64,000 nt of DNA from Peribacillus cavernae (GTDB lineage: Bacteria > Bacillota > Bacilli > Bacillales > DSM-1321): positions 1-64,000 of the forward strand of contig NZ_RYZZ01000017.1 in the NCBI RefSeq assembly GCF_003989135.1. Direction: 5' to 3'. The translations under genes and the position numbers were made by a program. Of this stretch, positions 34,681 through 43,219 are shown in pieces (the stretch's first letter is position 1; each line of letters begins with the position of its first letter). Below the pieces are notes generated by a model, which searched no databases, had not been told where the DNA came from, and worked only from the letters and a program-made list of their open reading frames with translations.

Positions 34681-36774
34681 TCATTCTCCCTTTGGTAATT
34701 GAAAGTAAATGGTTGTTCCCTTGTTGATTATACTTTCTGCCCAAACCTTGCCGCTGTGCTGTACAGTAATTTCATGGGCTATCGACAATCCAAGCCCAGT
34801 GCCCTCCGGCTTTGTAGAGTAAAACGGATTAAATATCCACTTCAGCTTGTCTTCGGGTATCCCTTCCCCTGTATCAGACACAGAAAGCTGCCAAAAATCT
34901 GCCTCTCCTCTTATCGTCACCTGAATGGCGCCGCCGTTTTTCATCGCCTGAAGACCGTTTAACAAGACGTTTAACAGCATTTGGGAAAGCTTATGCCGAT
35001 TTCCTTTCACTACTGCTCGATTGGTTTTGTAATCGGTGGTCACTTTTACATCCTGTTCGCTGAATTTTTTCCTTAGCAAAGTCAGTATCTCATCCGTAAC
35101 CGAAATTAAATCTGTAAAGGACACGTCGTTATGTACATCGTCTTTTGTGAGTTTCAAAAAGTTCGTTAATAGTTTGTTCATCCGCTCAGAAGATACCAAA
35201 ATATCATCTGTCAATTCATCAATGATCTCTTTATCTTCAAGTCTGTCATCTATCTGGAGGCGGATGGTTTCGGCTGCAACCTGAATAATGCTGAGCGGGT
35301 TTTTTATTTCATGAGCTATGCCTGCGGTAAGCTGCCCAAGTGAGGCCAGACGTTCGCTTTGCCTTAAAAATTCTTCAAGCTTTTTACGCTCGCTAACATC
35401 CCTGATTACCAAAAGAGAACCTATATATTCATTTTGTTCCCCTTTGAATAGCGATGTATAAATGCGGACATCATGTGTCTGCTTTTGTTTATCAATAATA
35501 TAGCTTTCTACTTCTTCGAATGATTTTCCTTCCTTCAATGTTTTTAGAAGTACGAATTCATGGATATTATGTTTGATTGGCAAATCAAAAATACTTTTGC
35601 CCAAAACTTCTTCGCGATTATACAGCATCAATTCCTCTGCACCTTTATTAAAGGTCATAATCCGGCCATCTTGGTCTGTGGTAATAACGCAGTATGGAAT
35701 GGATTCCAGAATATAAAACATGCTTCTCTCTTTTTCACGAAGTTCTGTTGCCATTTCTGAGAGAACAAGGGAAAGATCTTCAATTTCATCGTTTGTATGG
35801 ACTATATGGAAGGCTTTGCGTTTGCCTTCTTTATAGTCCTGTACTTGATTAATAAGCGCCATGACTGGACGGACCACTCGCGATGCACTGAATACTGCAA
35901 GTCCAAGGGCGATAATGAACACCATAATAAAGCCTTTGATTAGTAAATCTGTAACCGGTCTAGCCGGTGTCAGTGCTTGTTTAATGGGCTCACCCGCAAT
36001 GAGACTGATATTTCCTAAAAGAAGCGGCCGGTATGCGACAACCATTTGCTCTTCAAAGATATTCCCGTTCCATAGCCCGTACCGTTCCTTTTCTAAGTTA
36101 AGGCCGACTTTGTGGTTTTGAATCGACTTCCCAATATAATCTTTATTTGTATGGGCAACAATTGTGCCGTTTCTGTCAACAAGCGCATTCATGCCTTCTT
36201 GGCCGATTGCGAATTTTTGGAGATGATCCGATAGGATGCTAAGATTTAAATAGGCAATTACAGCTCCTGCGTAGTCTCCCTGCTCATTAGTCGAGGGATA
36301 TGCGATCACTATCGTCTTGCGCCCATCCGGAAGTTCAATCAGATTTGAAATATAACTTGTTTTACTCCATGACAATCGCTCCAGAACCGCGTTGATCGGC
36401 GCTGAACCAGCAAGCGGAACATTGGGGATTCGGAGGCTCTGATCGTTTTCTTGGTAGATTTCAATAAATAAATAAAGAAGATCCTGCGAAATGATCTTCT
36501 CTATTTCCTTTTGATACGTACTTTTACTGGTGTTTTCAATCGTCTCCAACACAGGGGAAACTTGTCTCATGTCAGCAATGGCATGTTGAAGTACAGTTTC
36601 GATTTGCGCCCCAAGTGTTTTTGTGAGTAGCTCATCCCTGTATTCCATTTGTGAACGTACAGATGCATTCATTACATATACAGCAACTGTAAAAAGCGAT
36701 GTTAAAACAAACAAGATTACAACTAATACGATGATGACATAACGTTTTGTAAGACGTGAATGAAATAGTTTCAT
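34681..36774 (-). CDS. Membrane sensor histidine kinase (dCache-HAMP-PAS-HisKA-HATPase)
   Basis: A 697-residue kinase: helix at 12-35, an extracytoplasmic double-Cache-like sensor (about 40-275) with ALVDRNGTIVAHTN, a second helix at 280-298, HAMP, a PAS domain (about 350-460) with VITTDQDGRIMTFN, HisKA with LTAGIAHEIKNPL (His488), and HATPase with NVLLNGLQAM, DTGEGIP and GTGLGLSIAHE. The start is the ATG after GAGG; earlier in-frame codons lack a site. It partners the NtrC-type regulator whose gene begins two bases before the end of the kinase gene. The large external sensor suggests that it detects an extracellular small molecule, perhaps the ABC substrate. Confidence 0.93.
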   Translation of the reverse strand: MKLFHSRLTKRYVIIVLVVILFVLTSLFTVAVYVMNASVRSQMEYRDELLTKTLGAQIETVLQHAIADMRQVSPVLETIENTSKSTYQKEIEKIISQDLLYLFIEIYQENDQSLRIPNVPLAGSAPINAVLERLSWSKTSYISNLIELPDGRKTIVIAYPSTNEQGDYAGAVIAYLNLSILSDHLQKFAIGQEGMNALVDRNGTIVAHTNKDYIGKSIQNHKVGLNLEKERYGLWNGNIFEEQMVVAYRPLLLGNISLIAGEPIKQALTPARPVTDLLIKGFIMVFIIALGLAVFSASRVVRPVMALINQVQDYKEGKRKAFHIVHTNDEIEDLSLVLSEMATELREKERSMFYILESIPYCVITTDQDGRIMTFNKGAEELMLYNREEVLGKSIFDLPIKHNIHEFVLLKTLKEGKSFEEVESYIIDKQKQTHDVRIYTSLFKGEQNEYIGSLLVIRDVSERKKLEEFLRQSERLASLGQLTAGIAHEIKNPLSIIQVAAETIRLQIDDRLEDKEIIDELTDDILVSSERMNKLLTNFLKLTKDDVHNDVSFTDLISVTDEILTLLRKKFSEQDVKVTTDYKTNRAVVKGNRHKLSQMLLNVLLNGLQAMKNGGAIQVTIRGEADFWQLSVSDTGEGIPEDKLKWIFNPFYSTKPEGTGLGLSIAHEITVQHSGKVWAESIINKGTTIYFQLPKGE

Positions 36775-36899
36775 AGCTATAACCTCGGTAGTTTGCAAAG
36801 TGTTTAGAAACATCGTTCCATGTCTGACTTGCATATTGTAGTATTATATACATTTGCCATATATGGACCTTTTTCCTTTAAAATTCGACAATTCCTTAT

Positions 36900-38696
36900 T
36901 TAATTGCAGTCAAGCATTGGAACATGTTCAAATTTTTTTACAAGCGGCCGGTAATAATGTGTACGCCGAGATAGTAATAGCTTATTCTGATCAAACCAGC
37001 AATCTTTTTCGGTTTGAGCGATAGCCACTACCAGTACTTCTTCCTTGTCGGAAGATGCCACAATCGGCGTTTCTCCCCCGTATATCGGATCAAGTGTATA
37101 GATAGCACTCCCCCCTCTGCAGCCAAGCTTTGTCCCGGTAAAGTTTGCAATAAGTGTTTTTGCCTGTGCAAATCTTGCCATAGCATCCCATGTTGTCATT
37201 GTATTAGTCGGATATTTGTTTTCCATCATCTTTGTGTGAAGCGCCATTTCCTTTCCGTAATCACCATGCCAGCACGACGGAACGATAATGAAATCAGCAT
37301 GGTTTACCGCCATAACTCCTGCTGTTTCCGGAAAGGCCGCATCATAGCCAACCATAAGACCAACACGCCCCACTCCTTTTGTAGAGGTAACGACAATGTC
37401 TTTACCCGGGGTTGCCCACCGTTCATCTGATTCTGTTACATGCAGTTTACGAGCCTTTGCAGCAATGTCACCTGCTGGCGTCAGCAACATTACCGTGTTA
37501 TAAAGGGCATGCGAGTCGCTTTCTATCATCCCAAAGACAAGATGAGTTTGGTACATGCATGCAAGCTTTTGCATTTCGTTCACCGTCTCATCATGATCGG
37601 TTTCACCAAGTTGTTGGATTGCCGTCAATTCAAGTGAATGTACAGGTCCTGTTAGTGAAAGTTCCGGACAAACAACCAGCGATAACAAGCCTTTCTTCGG
37701 CTTTGTTTCTGCGGCGGTATCTTTGAGAAGGGACTTTATTTTTGAAAGGTTTGCTTTTTTATCTCCAATTACTGGAGTGTATTGCAATAGCGCTGCACAA
37801 TTGCTCATTTCATTTCCTTGAACATCCTCTGCTTCTTTTATCAACTCGTATTTTGTGAAGTCCCATGGTCCGATATGTAACATGAGATCACCATATAGGT
37901 CTGGCTGCCGACTTTGAAGCCTTCTTTTTGACCGATTGTCGTATTCCGCAGGATCAATTTCTGCATATATAATGGTTGTTTCATTCCTCGTTTTCTCTTC
38001 TTCAATATAGGAAGTTTCGGCAAGCTTCTCACCGTTTGGGGACCAAACAGTGCTTGCCCCGATCATGTGATAGCCTTTTTCTGTATTCGAGCGGTTTGCT
38101 CCCAGTACATATAATCCATTCATCTCTGCCCAGGCCTGCAGCATGGAAAGAGAGCCGCCCGTTGAGTTTGTCGGAAAGCAAAGAATATCAGCACCGTTCA
38201 CGGCAGCGATTCTTGCGGATTCAAAATAACTTGCATCCATACAAATGATCATCGAAATGTTTCCAATTTCCGTCTCATATACCGGAACACCCATGTCTCC
38301 CCAACTGGCCCAGCTGTTTTCTGTTGCCCATTGATGTATTTTGCGATATTTTCCGATATAACCATCAGGACCGATTAGTACTGCCGAATTATAGTAAAGT
38401 CCATCTTCAACATCAACTTCTGCCATACCAATAACGATATGTGTCTGATAATGTTTGGCGACCTTTTCAAATGCGGCTGTTGTTTTTCCTGGTATCGTAT
38501 CAATATAAGGCTTTAACGCCCGGCGATTTTCGTAATGGTAACCGGTTGTAGCCATTTCCGGTGTAACAATTAATTTTGCGCCCTTTTCGGCAGCCTCGGT
38601 TACTTCTTTGAGTAAATGCTTTATATTATCATTCAAGTTGTTTAGGCAGGGGTTAAACTCGATGATTGCCGCTTTAAACGGTCGTCTATTCCCCAT
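36900..38696 (-). CDS. Tandem nitrilase-superfamily protein, second domain lacking catalytic Cys
   Basis: Two carbon-nitrogen hydrolase domains in one 598-residue chain. Domain 1 (about 6-275) has the full triad: Glu47 in VTPEMATTG, Lys119 in KYRKIHQW, Cys152 in IICMDASYFE. Domain 2 (about 300-590) keeps Glu345 in VVCPELSLTG and Lys417 in KARKLHV, but the cysteine position is Gly450 (MVGYDAAFPE), so it should be inactive as a hydrolase. The start is the ATG after GGGGGAG. It follows the alpha/beta-fold gene in the unit driven by sigma-54 promoter P3. Single-domain nitrilases are the rule; fusions usually join other domains. Likely an amidase or ureidase with a regulatory or structural second half. 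Confidence 0.88.
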   Translation of the reverse strand: MGNRRPFKAAIIEFNPCLNNLNDNIKHLLKEVTEAAEKGAKLIVTPEMATTGYHYENRRALKPYIDTIPGKTTAAFEKVAKHYQTHIVIGMAEVDVEDGLYYNSAVLIGPDGYIGKYRKIHQWATENSWASWGDMGVPVYETEIGNISMIICMDASYFESARIAAVNGADILCFPTNSTGGSLSMLQAWAEMNGLYVLGANRSNTEKGYHMIGASTVWSPNGEKLAETSYIEEEKTRNETTIIYAEIDPAEYDNRSKRRLQSRQPDLYGDLMLHIGPWDFTKYELIKEAEDVQGNEMSNCAALLQYTPVIGDKKANLSKIKSLLKDTAAETKPKKGLLSLVVCPELSLTGPVHSLELTAIQQLGETDHDETVNEMQKLACMYQTHLVFGMIESDSHALYNTVMLLTPAGDIAAKARKLHVTESDERWATPGKDIVVTSTKGVGRVGLMVGYDAAFPETAGVMAVNHADFIIVPSCWHGDYGKEMALHTKMMENKYPTNTMTTWDAMARFAQAKTLIANFTGTKLGCRGGSAIYTLDPIYGGETPIVASSDKEEVLVVAIAQTEKDCWFDQNKLLLSRRTHYYRPLVKKFEHVPMLDCN

Positions 38697-38777
38697 GATA
38701 ACTCCCCCTCGTTTAACAGTTAAAAAACAGATGGCTAGCATGGAGCCATCTGTTTTCCCTTCATCTTTAAATTGTAA

Positions 38778-39689
38778 TCACACCGCTTTAACTATTTCTT
38801 CCTTTTTCGTTACATTTACTTCAAAAAAGTCCTTTAATCGACCCATCAACTTCTGAAAGACTTCATGGTCATGATACATAAAGTCATTATGTTTCCCTTC
38901 GATTATATATAGCTCCTTCGGCTCAGTAGCTGACTCATATAGACGCTCTGCTTCATCTAGGGGATGCAATAAATTGCCTTCCCCGTGTGCGATAAAGAGC
39001 GGCACCTTTACATCTTTTACTGTTTTTTCGGCGTTCATGTTAATAATCGAATCGGTAAACTGCAGAACTGTTTGGTTTCCGAATGCTGAAAGGATAGCAA
39101 GCTCTTTATCTACATAATCTGCAGTAGCCCGATCTAGCGGATAATGGATAAACGGATGAGCCAGCTTTGATTTTCCCGTTGAAACACGTTGCTTTCTGTC
39201 TTCATCGACTGCTTTCAGGATTTCGATCCATTCTACATAGGAATGAATCGACCTCAACCATCTTTCTCCATTATAAAATCCGTTTAAAGCGGCAACTGCC
39301 TTAATACGCTTATCTTTTGCAGCCACACGGACTACATTCGAAGCCCCCATGCCCCAGCCGGTCAATCCGATTCTATCCGGATCTACTTCTTCCTGAATGG
39401 AAAGGAAAGTAATCGCATTTTGAATATCTTCTACCTGTTCATCCAAAATAACGCGCCCTTCACCGCCTTCGCTTTTTGCAAAACTGCGATAGTCGAAGCC
39501 TAAGCATACATATCCTGCTTCCGTGAAATTCCTCGCAAATAATTTTGGATAAAATTCATTAAACCCCTGATACCCTGAATTTGGAATAATCGCTGGGCGT
39601 TTCTCACCTGGCTTGTAGTCGTCTGGAAGATACAAACTGCCATCTAACTTAAATCCTTCGCTATAAAAGTGAATTTGACGCTCAATCAT
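38778..39689 (-). CDS. Alpha/beta-hydrolase-fold protein lacking nucleophile serine
   Basis: A 303-residue alpha/beta-fold protein of the dienelactone hydrolase / peptidase S15-like group, with PAIIPNSGYQGFNEF early and CLGFDYRSFAKSEG. The nucleophile elbow, normally G-x-S-x-G, reads GWGMG, with Gly113 in place of serine. The later acid position (HGEGNLLHP) has Asn where Asp is usual, while the terminal His (EGKHNDF) remains. Either Ser117 just beyond substitutes, or it is not a classical hydrolase. The start follows GGAGGGGAG. First gene after sigma-54 promoter P3 and probably cotranscribed with the tandem nitrilase 81 bases on. Confidence 0.8.
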   Translation of the reverse strand: MIERQIHFYSEGFKLDGSLYLPDDYKPGEKRPAIIPNSGYQGFNEFYPKLFARNFTEAGYVCLGFDYRSFAKSEGGEGRVILDEQVEDIQNAITFLSIQEEVDPDRIGLTGWGMGASNVVRVAAKDKRIKAVAALNGFYNGERWLRSIHSYVEWIEILKAVDEDRKQRVSTGKSKLAHPFIHYPLDRATADYVDKELAILSAFGNQTVLQFTDSIINMNAEKTVKDVKVPLFIAHGEGNLLHPLDEAERLYESATEPKELYIIEGKHNDFMYHDHEVFQKLMGRLKDFFEVNVTKKEEIVKAV

Positions 39690-39735
39690 TTTCTCCCCTC
39701 CAATAATGATATAAAATGAATTCACTTATAGATAT

Positions 39736-39752
39736 TGCAATTGATGTGCCAA
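39736..39752 (-). promoter_or_regulatory. Sigma-54 (-24/-12) promoter P3 for hydrolase-nitrilase operon
   Basis: On the minus strand TTGGCAC-ATCAA-TTGCA matches the sigma-54 consensus fully, about 48 bases before the alpha/beta-fold gene. About 50 bases further upstream lies a 17-base dyad AAGTTC-AAAAT-GAACTT (39800-39816), a candidate activator-binding site. Confidence 0.88.
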
Positions 39753-39978
39753 ATCAAAAATCTACGTAAAAGAAAGAAAAAGGCCTACATAGAGGGAATA
39801 AGTTCAAAATGAACTTCGAAGGAATGCAACAACTGCGGAAGATTTGTTAATTTTTTTTTACGTAATTGCTTAACTTTATGACAAGTAGTTATACAGCATA
39901 AGGAATTCCCTAAACATGTAAGGATTAGCCAACAAATGTTTTAAGAATGCAGCTGTTTACTGTGAAAATCCCAGAACA
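39753..39978. other. Gene-free upstream region of P3
   Basis: AT-rich stretch without a supportable gene. It contains the AAGTTC/GAACTT dyad and a long T tract near 39848. It is the expected place for sigma-54 activator binding sites. Confidence 0.4.
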
Positions 39979-40023
39979 CAAAGAAAAACCCTCTTCTGTT
40001 GCATGGAAATACAACGGTAGAGG
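39979..40023 (-). terminator. Intrinsic terminator, minus strand
   Basis: On the minus strand CCTCTACCGTTG and CAACAGAAGAGG form a 12-position stem with two imperfect pairs, followed by GTTTTTCTTT. It lies about 200 bases beyond the DUF1572 gene and would end its transcript before the P3 region. Confidence 0.75.
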
Positions 40024-40228
40024 CGTTTTTAGGAGAACTATTTCATAACTCGAAGAATCAATTATTTATTATAGAATTGCGATCAATTTTTTTTCTGACC
40101 ATACATTAGCTATAACTCAGACTTATTCTTTATCTGTTAAGATTTTCTTTCAAAGGAACCCCATCAATCTTAGTGGATTTTTTTGATATGATGCTGTAAT
40201 GCTCCTTTTTATGATGTTGAATTACCTT

Positions 40229-40753
40229 CTAGAGAATCCGTTCCTCATTTTTTACTTTCTTTGGAATGGATAAGCTTCTCCAACTTCCAGAATTAAGCTG
40301 TTTTGCAATGTAAACGATTTGGCCAATATGATAGGAATAATGATACATATGCCTTTCAAGACTCTCAATTACAGTATGAGTTTCTCCTCGAATCGCAATT
40401 ATCTGCAGAAGATGTTTTTCTTCAATTGTGTCTAATGCCTTGAAGAACACATTCCACCCATTATTCCATACCTCATACATTTCATCACGGGTTAATAGAG
40501 TATGTTCAAATTCACTATCTCGATCTCTATTATTCTCCCCATCTGAGTTTAAGAAATCGGTCCAGCGGGCTACCATATTTCCGCTTATATGCTTAACTAT
40601 TGTAGCTATACTATTGGAATTGTCGTTTGGGAACCATAATAATGCCTCGTCATCCAGTTGTTCGAATGTCTTTTCTGCCATCCTTTTAATATATCTAAAT
40701 CGTGATTTTATAACCTTCAAATACGCTGAAGATAAGGGACTATTATTTGACAT
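40229..40753 (-). CDS. DUF1572 / DinB-superfamily protein
   Basis: A 174-residue four-helix-bundle protein of the DUF1572 family (DinB/bacillithiol-S-transferase superfamily). Candidate metal ligands are the His in IVKHISGN near residue 54 and the pair in MYHYSYHIGQIVY near 137-141, the usual DinB HxxxH arrangement. Family members include bacillithiol transferases, but DUF1572 proteins have no fixed role. Single-gene unit with a cre-like element 60-70 bases upstream and a distant terminator. Confidence 0.82.
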   Translation of the reverse strand: MSNNSPLSSAYLKVIKSRFRYIKRMAEKTFEQLDDEALLWFPNDNSNSIATIVKHISGNMVARWTDFLNSDGENNRDRDSEFEHTLLTRDEMYEVWNNGWNVFFKALDTIEEKHLLQIIAIRGETHTVIESLERHMYHYSYHIGQIVYIAKQLNSGSWRSLSIPKKVKNEERIL

Positions 40754-40811
40754 ATTAGACCTCCAAATGTAAGTTATGTGGATGTTCTCATACCTAACTT
40801 ATTTACACTTT

Positions 40812-40825
40812 TGCAATCGCTTTCA
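40812..40825. promoter_or_regulatory. cre-like site upstream of the DUF1572 gene
   Basis: TGCAATCGCTTTCA matches 13 of 14 cre positions. It lies in the gap between the DUF1572 start and the Nramp-like stop, so it could act as an operator for DUF1572. Confidence 0.45.
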
Positions 40826-41004
40826 ATAATGAATATGGAAATAACGCTCAAATTTTTTCTTACAGAAATTCAAGCTTCAGGGTTTAATTTCTTATTTTAG
40901 ACCATGTTCATCTTTATAGGACGTTGGTTCGATCGAATTGTGATATCCGAAAATCCGATATAATATAAGCGCGGCCTTCCTACGTATGATAACACATTTT
41001 ACAG

Positions 41005-42315
41005 CTAAAATAAGCTAACGATCAGATGCCACGTAGACCATAGAGTCAATCCAATCAATACGAGTAAAAGTACATTCTCCCACCATTTATTGGCATACTC
41101 ACCTAGTAGGTCTTTGCGATTGGTTAATACCATCAATCCTATGGCGACAGCCGGTAAAAGAATGATTTGAAATGCATTAACAATAATTGTTAAGTATACA
41201 AACCCAGGCATGGATGGAAGCGCCCAAATGAGGGGTGAAACGACTGTGACAAGAAGTGTGAGTTTGTATATTGGATCTTTCGTATACTCCCGTTCATACT
41301 TTTTAGCTCTTTCAGGAAAGGTAGTATGAACAGCATCTACAAAAAGAGTGCCAAACCCAAGTGCATAAACGATAACCGTTTTAAAACAGGCTCCTAAAAC
41401 CCCGAGATAGAAAAGAATACCGCCAAACATACCTAATGTTAAAGTTAACATTTTCGCCATATCTGACACGCTCTCAACAGTTAAACCTTTTGGATAAAGA
41501 ACTTCAGCACCTAGGGTCCATACCGCTAGATCGATAATAATAATCATTACTACTCCAAACAATAAATCGTAGCGCTGAAGTTTCAGATATTTTGGGCCCT
41601 GCCAACCCTTTTCCTTAAACAGATAAGGATAGATTAAATTTGACATGGAACCAGCAACAGCACCGATTAACGAGAACACAAAAACTAAAGTATCTACCCC
41701 GCCTACATTCTCCGGGACGCTAAAAGCTACCGTACCTTTTGCTATAGCGGGAATATCAGGCCCTACCCATAAAGCACTTCCGACTAAACTGATAACCATT
41801 AAGATAAGAACGCCTTTAATGGTTATCTCTACCGTATTATAAATTCCCTTGACAACTAAGATAAGGGAAGCAACCACAACGATGATTGACCAGAAAAATG
41901 TGTTACCGACGTTAGTGAGATGCAAAAGCGCCTCTCCGGCTCCTTTAATTAGATACGCTGCATAAAAGTGTGCTAGCAAAAGGCTAGAAATACCGAAAAA
42001 CAAGGGCAAGTATTTACTTAATCGATTATATCCTTGGATAATGGTCTCCTGATGAACATTAGTAAGTGCGTATTTGGAAATGACATTTACTAAGATATAT
42101 CTTAAAACTAATGCCAAAACCATGCCCCACATCAGATTATAACCATAGTGGGCACCTGAAACTGACATATCTACCAAGTCTCCAGCACCCAACCAACTTA
42201 GAACCATAACGATTCCTGGCCCAAACGAAATCATATATTCACGGAAGTTGGAGGGAATGGGAGCGAGAGGTTGTGTTGGTTTTTCCTTTTCTCTTTGGTC
42301 AGCAGGAATTGACAT
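41005..42315 (-). CDS. Nramp-fold transporter with altered metal-site motifs
   Basis: A 436-residue membrane protein with about 11-12 helices and the Nramp (LeuT-fold) layout: GPGIVMVLSWLGAGDLVDM in helix 1 and a GAVAGSMSNLIYPYLF segment in helix 6. In true Nramps helix 1 carries D-P-G-N and helix 6 carries M-P-H; here the aligned positions are Gly-Ala-Gly-Asp (43-46) and Ser-Met-Ser-Asn (223-226), so the divalent-metal ligands are missing. Last gene of a unit with a GntR regulator and an FAD oxidoreductase. An organic or differently coordinated substrate is more likely than manganese. Confidence 0.82.
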   Translation of the reverse strand: MSIPADQREKEKPTQPLAPIPSNFREYMISFGPGIVMVLSWLGAGDLVDMSVSGAHYGYNLMWGMVLALVLRYILVNVISKYALTNVHQETIIQGYNRLSKYLPLFFGISSLLLAHFYAAYLIKGAGEALLHLTNVGNTFFWSIIVVVASLILVVKGIYNTVEITIKGVLILMVISLVGSALWVGPDIPAIAKGTVAFSVPENVGGVDTLVFVFSLIGAVAGSMSNLIYPYLFKEKGWQGPKYLKLQRYDLLFGVVMIIIIDLAVWTLGAEVLYPKGLTVESVSDMAKMLTLTLGMFGGILFYLGVLGACFKTVIVYALGFGTLFVDAVHTTFPERAKKYEREYTKDPIYKLTLLVTVVSPLIWALPSMPGFVYLTIIVNAFQIILLPAVAIGLMVLTNRKDLLGEYANKWWENVLLLVLIGLTLWSTWHLIVSLF

Positions 42316-42447
42316 TTATAACTTCCTCCCTAGAAAATCATTTTTATCATTAATTAATAATTGTCAACTCATAAGAAATACTAGTTTCATATGTTTTATA
42401 GAAAAAACAGAAAGTTCACCTCCAATCAATACACACTAATCCTATAC

Positions 42448-43170
42448 CTAGTCCTCTTTTGTGTCATTTTCTGAAATAATCGAAGTTAACACTTCTTTTG
42501 CGGTCAAAAGGTGTTTCTCCAAAACCTGAATAGCTCTTTCTGTATTTTTGTTTTTTAAGTATTGAAGGATTTCCCAATGCTCAGCTTCTGATTCTCCTGC
42601 CCATTTGATATTAGATAACGAATAAAGCCGATAACGAACTATTGTATCTTGAAATGTATCAATAAACTGCTCTAAGCGGCGGTTGCCTAGTGATGATACA
42701 AGTATCGAGTGAAACTCAGAATTTGTACTCGCTAACCCAGCAGGGTCTTTGGATGTAAGCTGTGTATCAGCGATTTCTAAGCATGCTTCCAACTGTTCAA
42801 TAAGTGAAACATGATCCGGGGTAATATTTCGCAAAGCCTCGGTTTCCACTAACAATCGTATTTGATATATTTCCTCAATGTCTTGAATGGTAGGGATCGA
42901 AACAATTATTCTCCGTCCTGGCAGTATGGAGACCATGTTTTCCATTTCCAATACCCTGAGTGCCTCTCGCACTGGTGTACGGCTCACCGACAATTTGTCT
43001 GCTATCTTATTTTCACTTAATAACTGACCCGGTTTTAACGAACCGTTTAAAATTGACTTTTTTAGAGTTTGAAAGACAGCCTCACGTAACGGCACATAAG
43101 GCGGAAAATCACCCGGAGATTCTATATTAAGTTCGTCTTCTATTATGAATGGTTCTTTTAGGTATTCCAT
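42448..43170 (-). CDS. GntR-family (FCD) transcriptional regulator
   Basis: A 240-residue regulator: winged helix with ENKIADKLSVSRTPVREALRV near residues 50-70 and an FCD domain whose likely metal-binding histidines are in EFHSILV and EHWEILQYL. It lies between an FAD oxidoreductase gene and the Nramp-like gene on the same strand, all with short gaps and good ribosome sites (AGGAGG here). A triple GTATAC array before the oxidoreductase gene is a candidate operator, which would make the operon self-regulated. Confidence 0.88.
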   Translation of the reverse strand: MEYLKEPFIIEDELNIESPGDFPPYVPLREAVFQTLKKSILNGSLKPGQLLSENKIADKLSVSRTPVREALRVLEMENMVSILPGRRIIVSIPTIQDIEEIYQIRLLVETEALRNITPDHVSLIEQLEACLEIADTQLTSKDPAGLASTNSEFHSILVSSLGNRRLEQFIDTFQDTIVRYRLYSLSNIKWAGESEAEHWEILQYLKNKNTERAIQVLEKHLLTAKEVLTSIISENDTKED

Positions 43171-43219
43171 TTACTTCCTCCTGGATGTGAATATGGACTG
43201 TTCTGAATTTGGAATATTA

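Noticed and set aside
41330-41355. Sigma-54-like TGGCAC-N5-TTGTA, minus strand
   Set aside because: Internal to the Nramp-like coding region and without the -12 GC.
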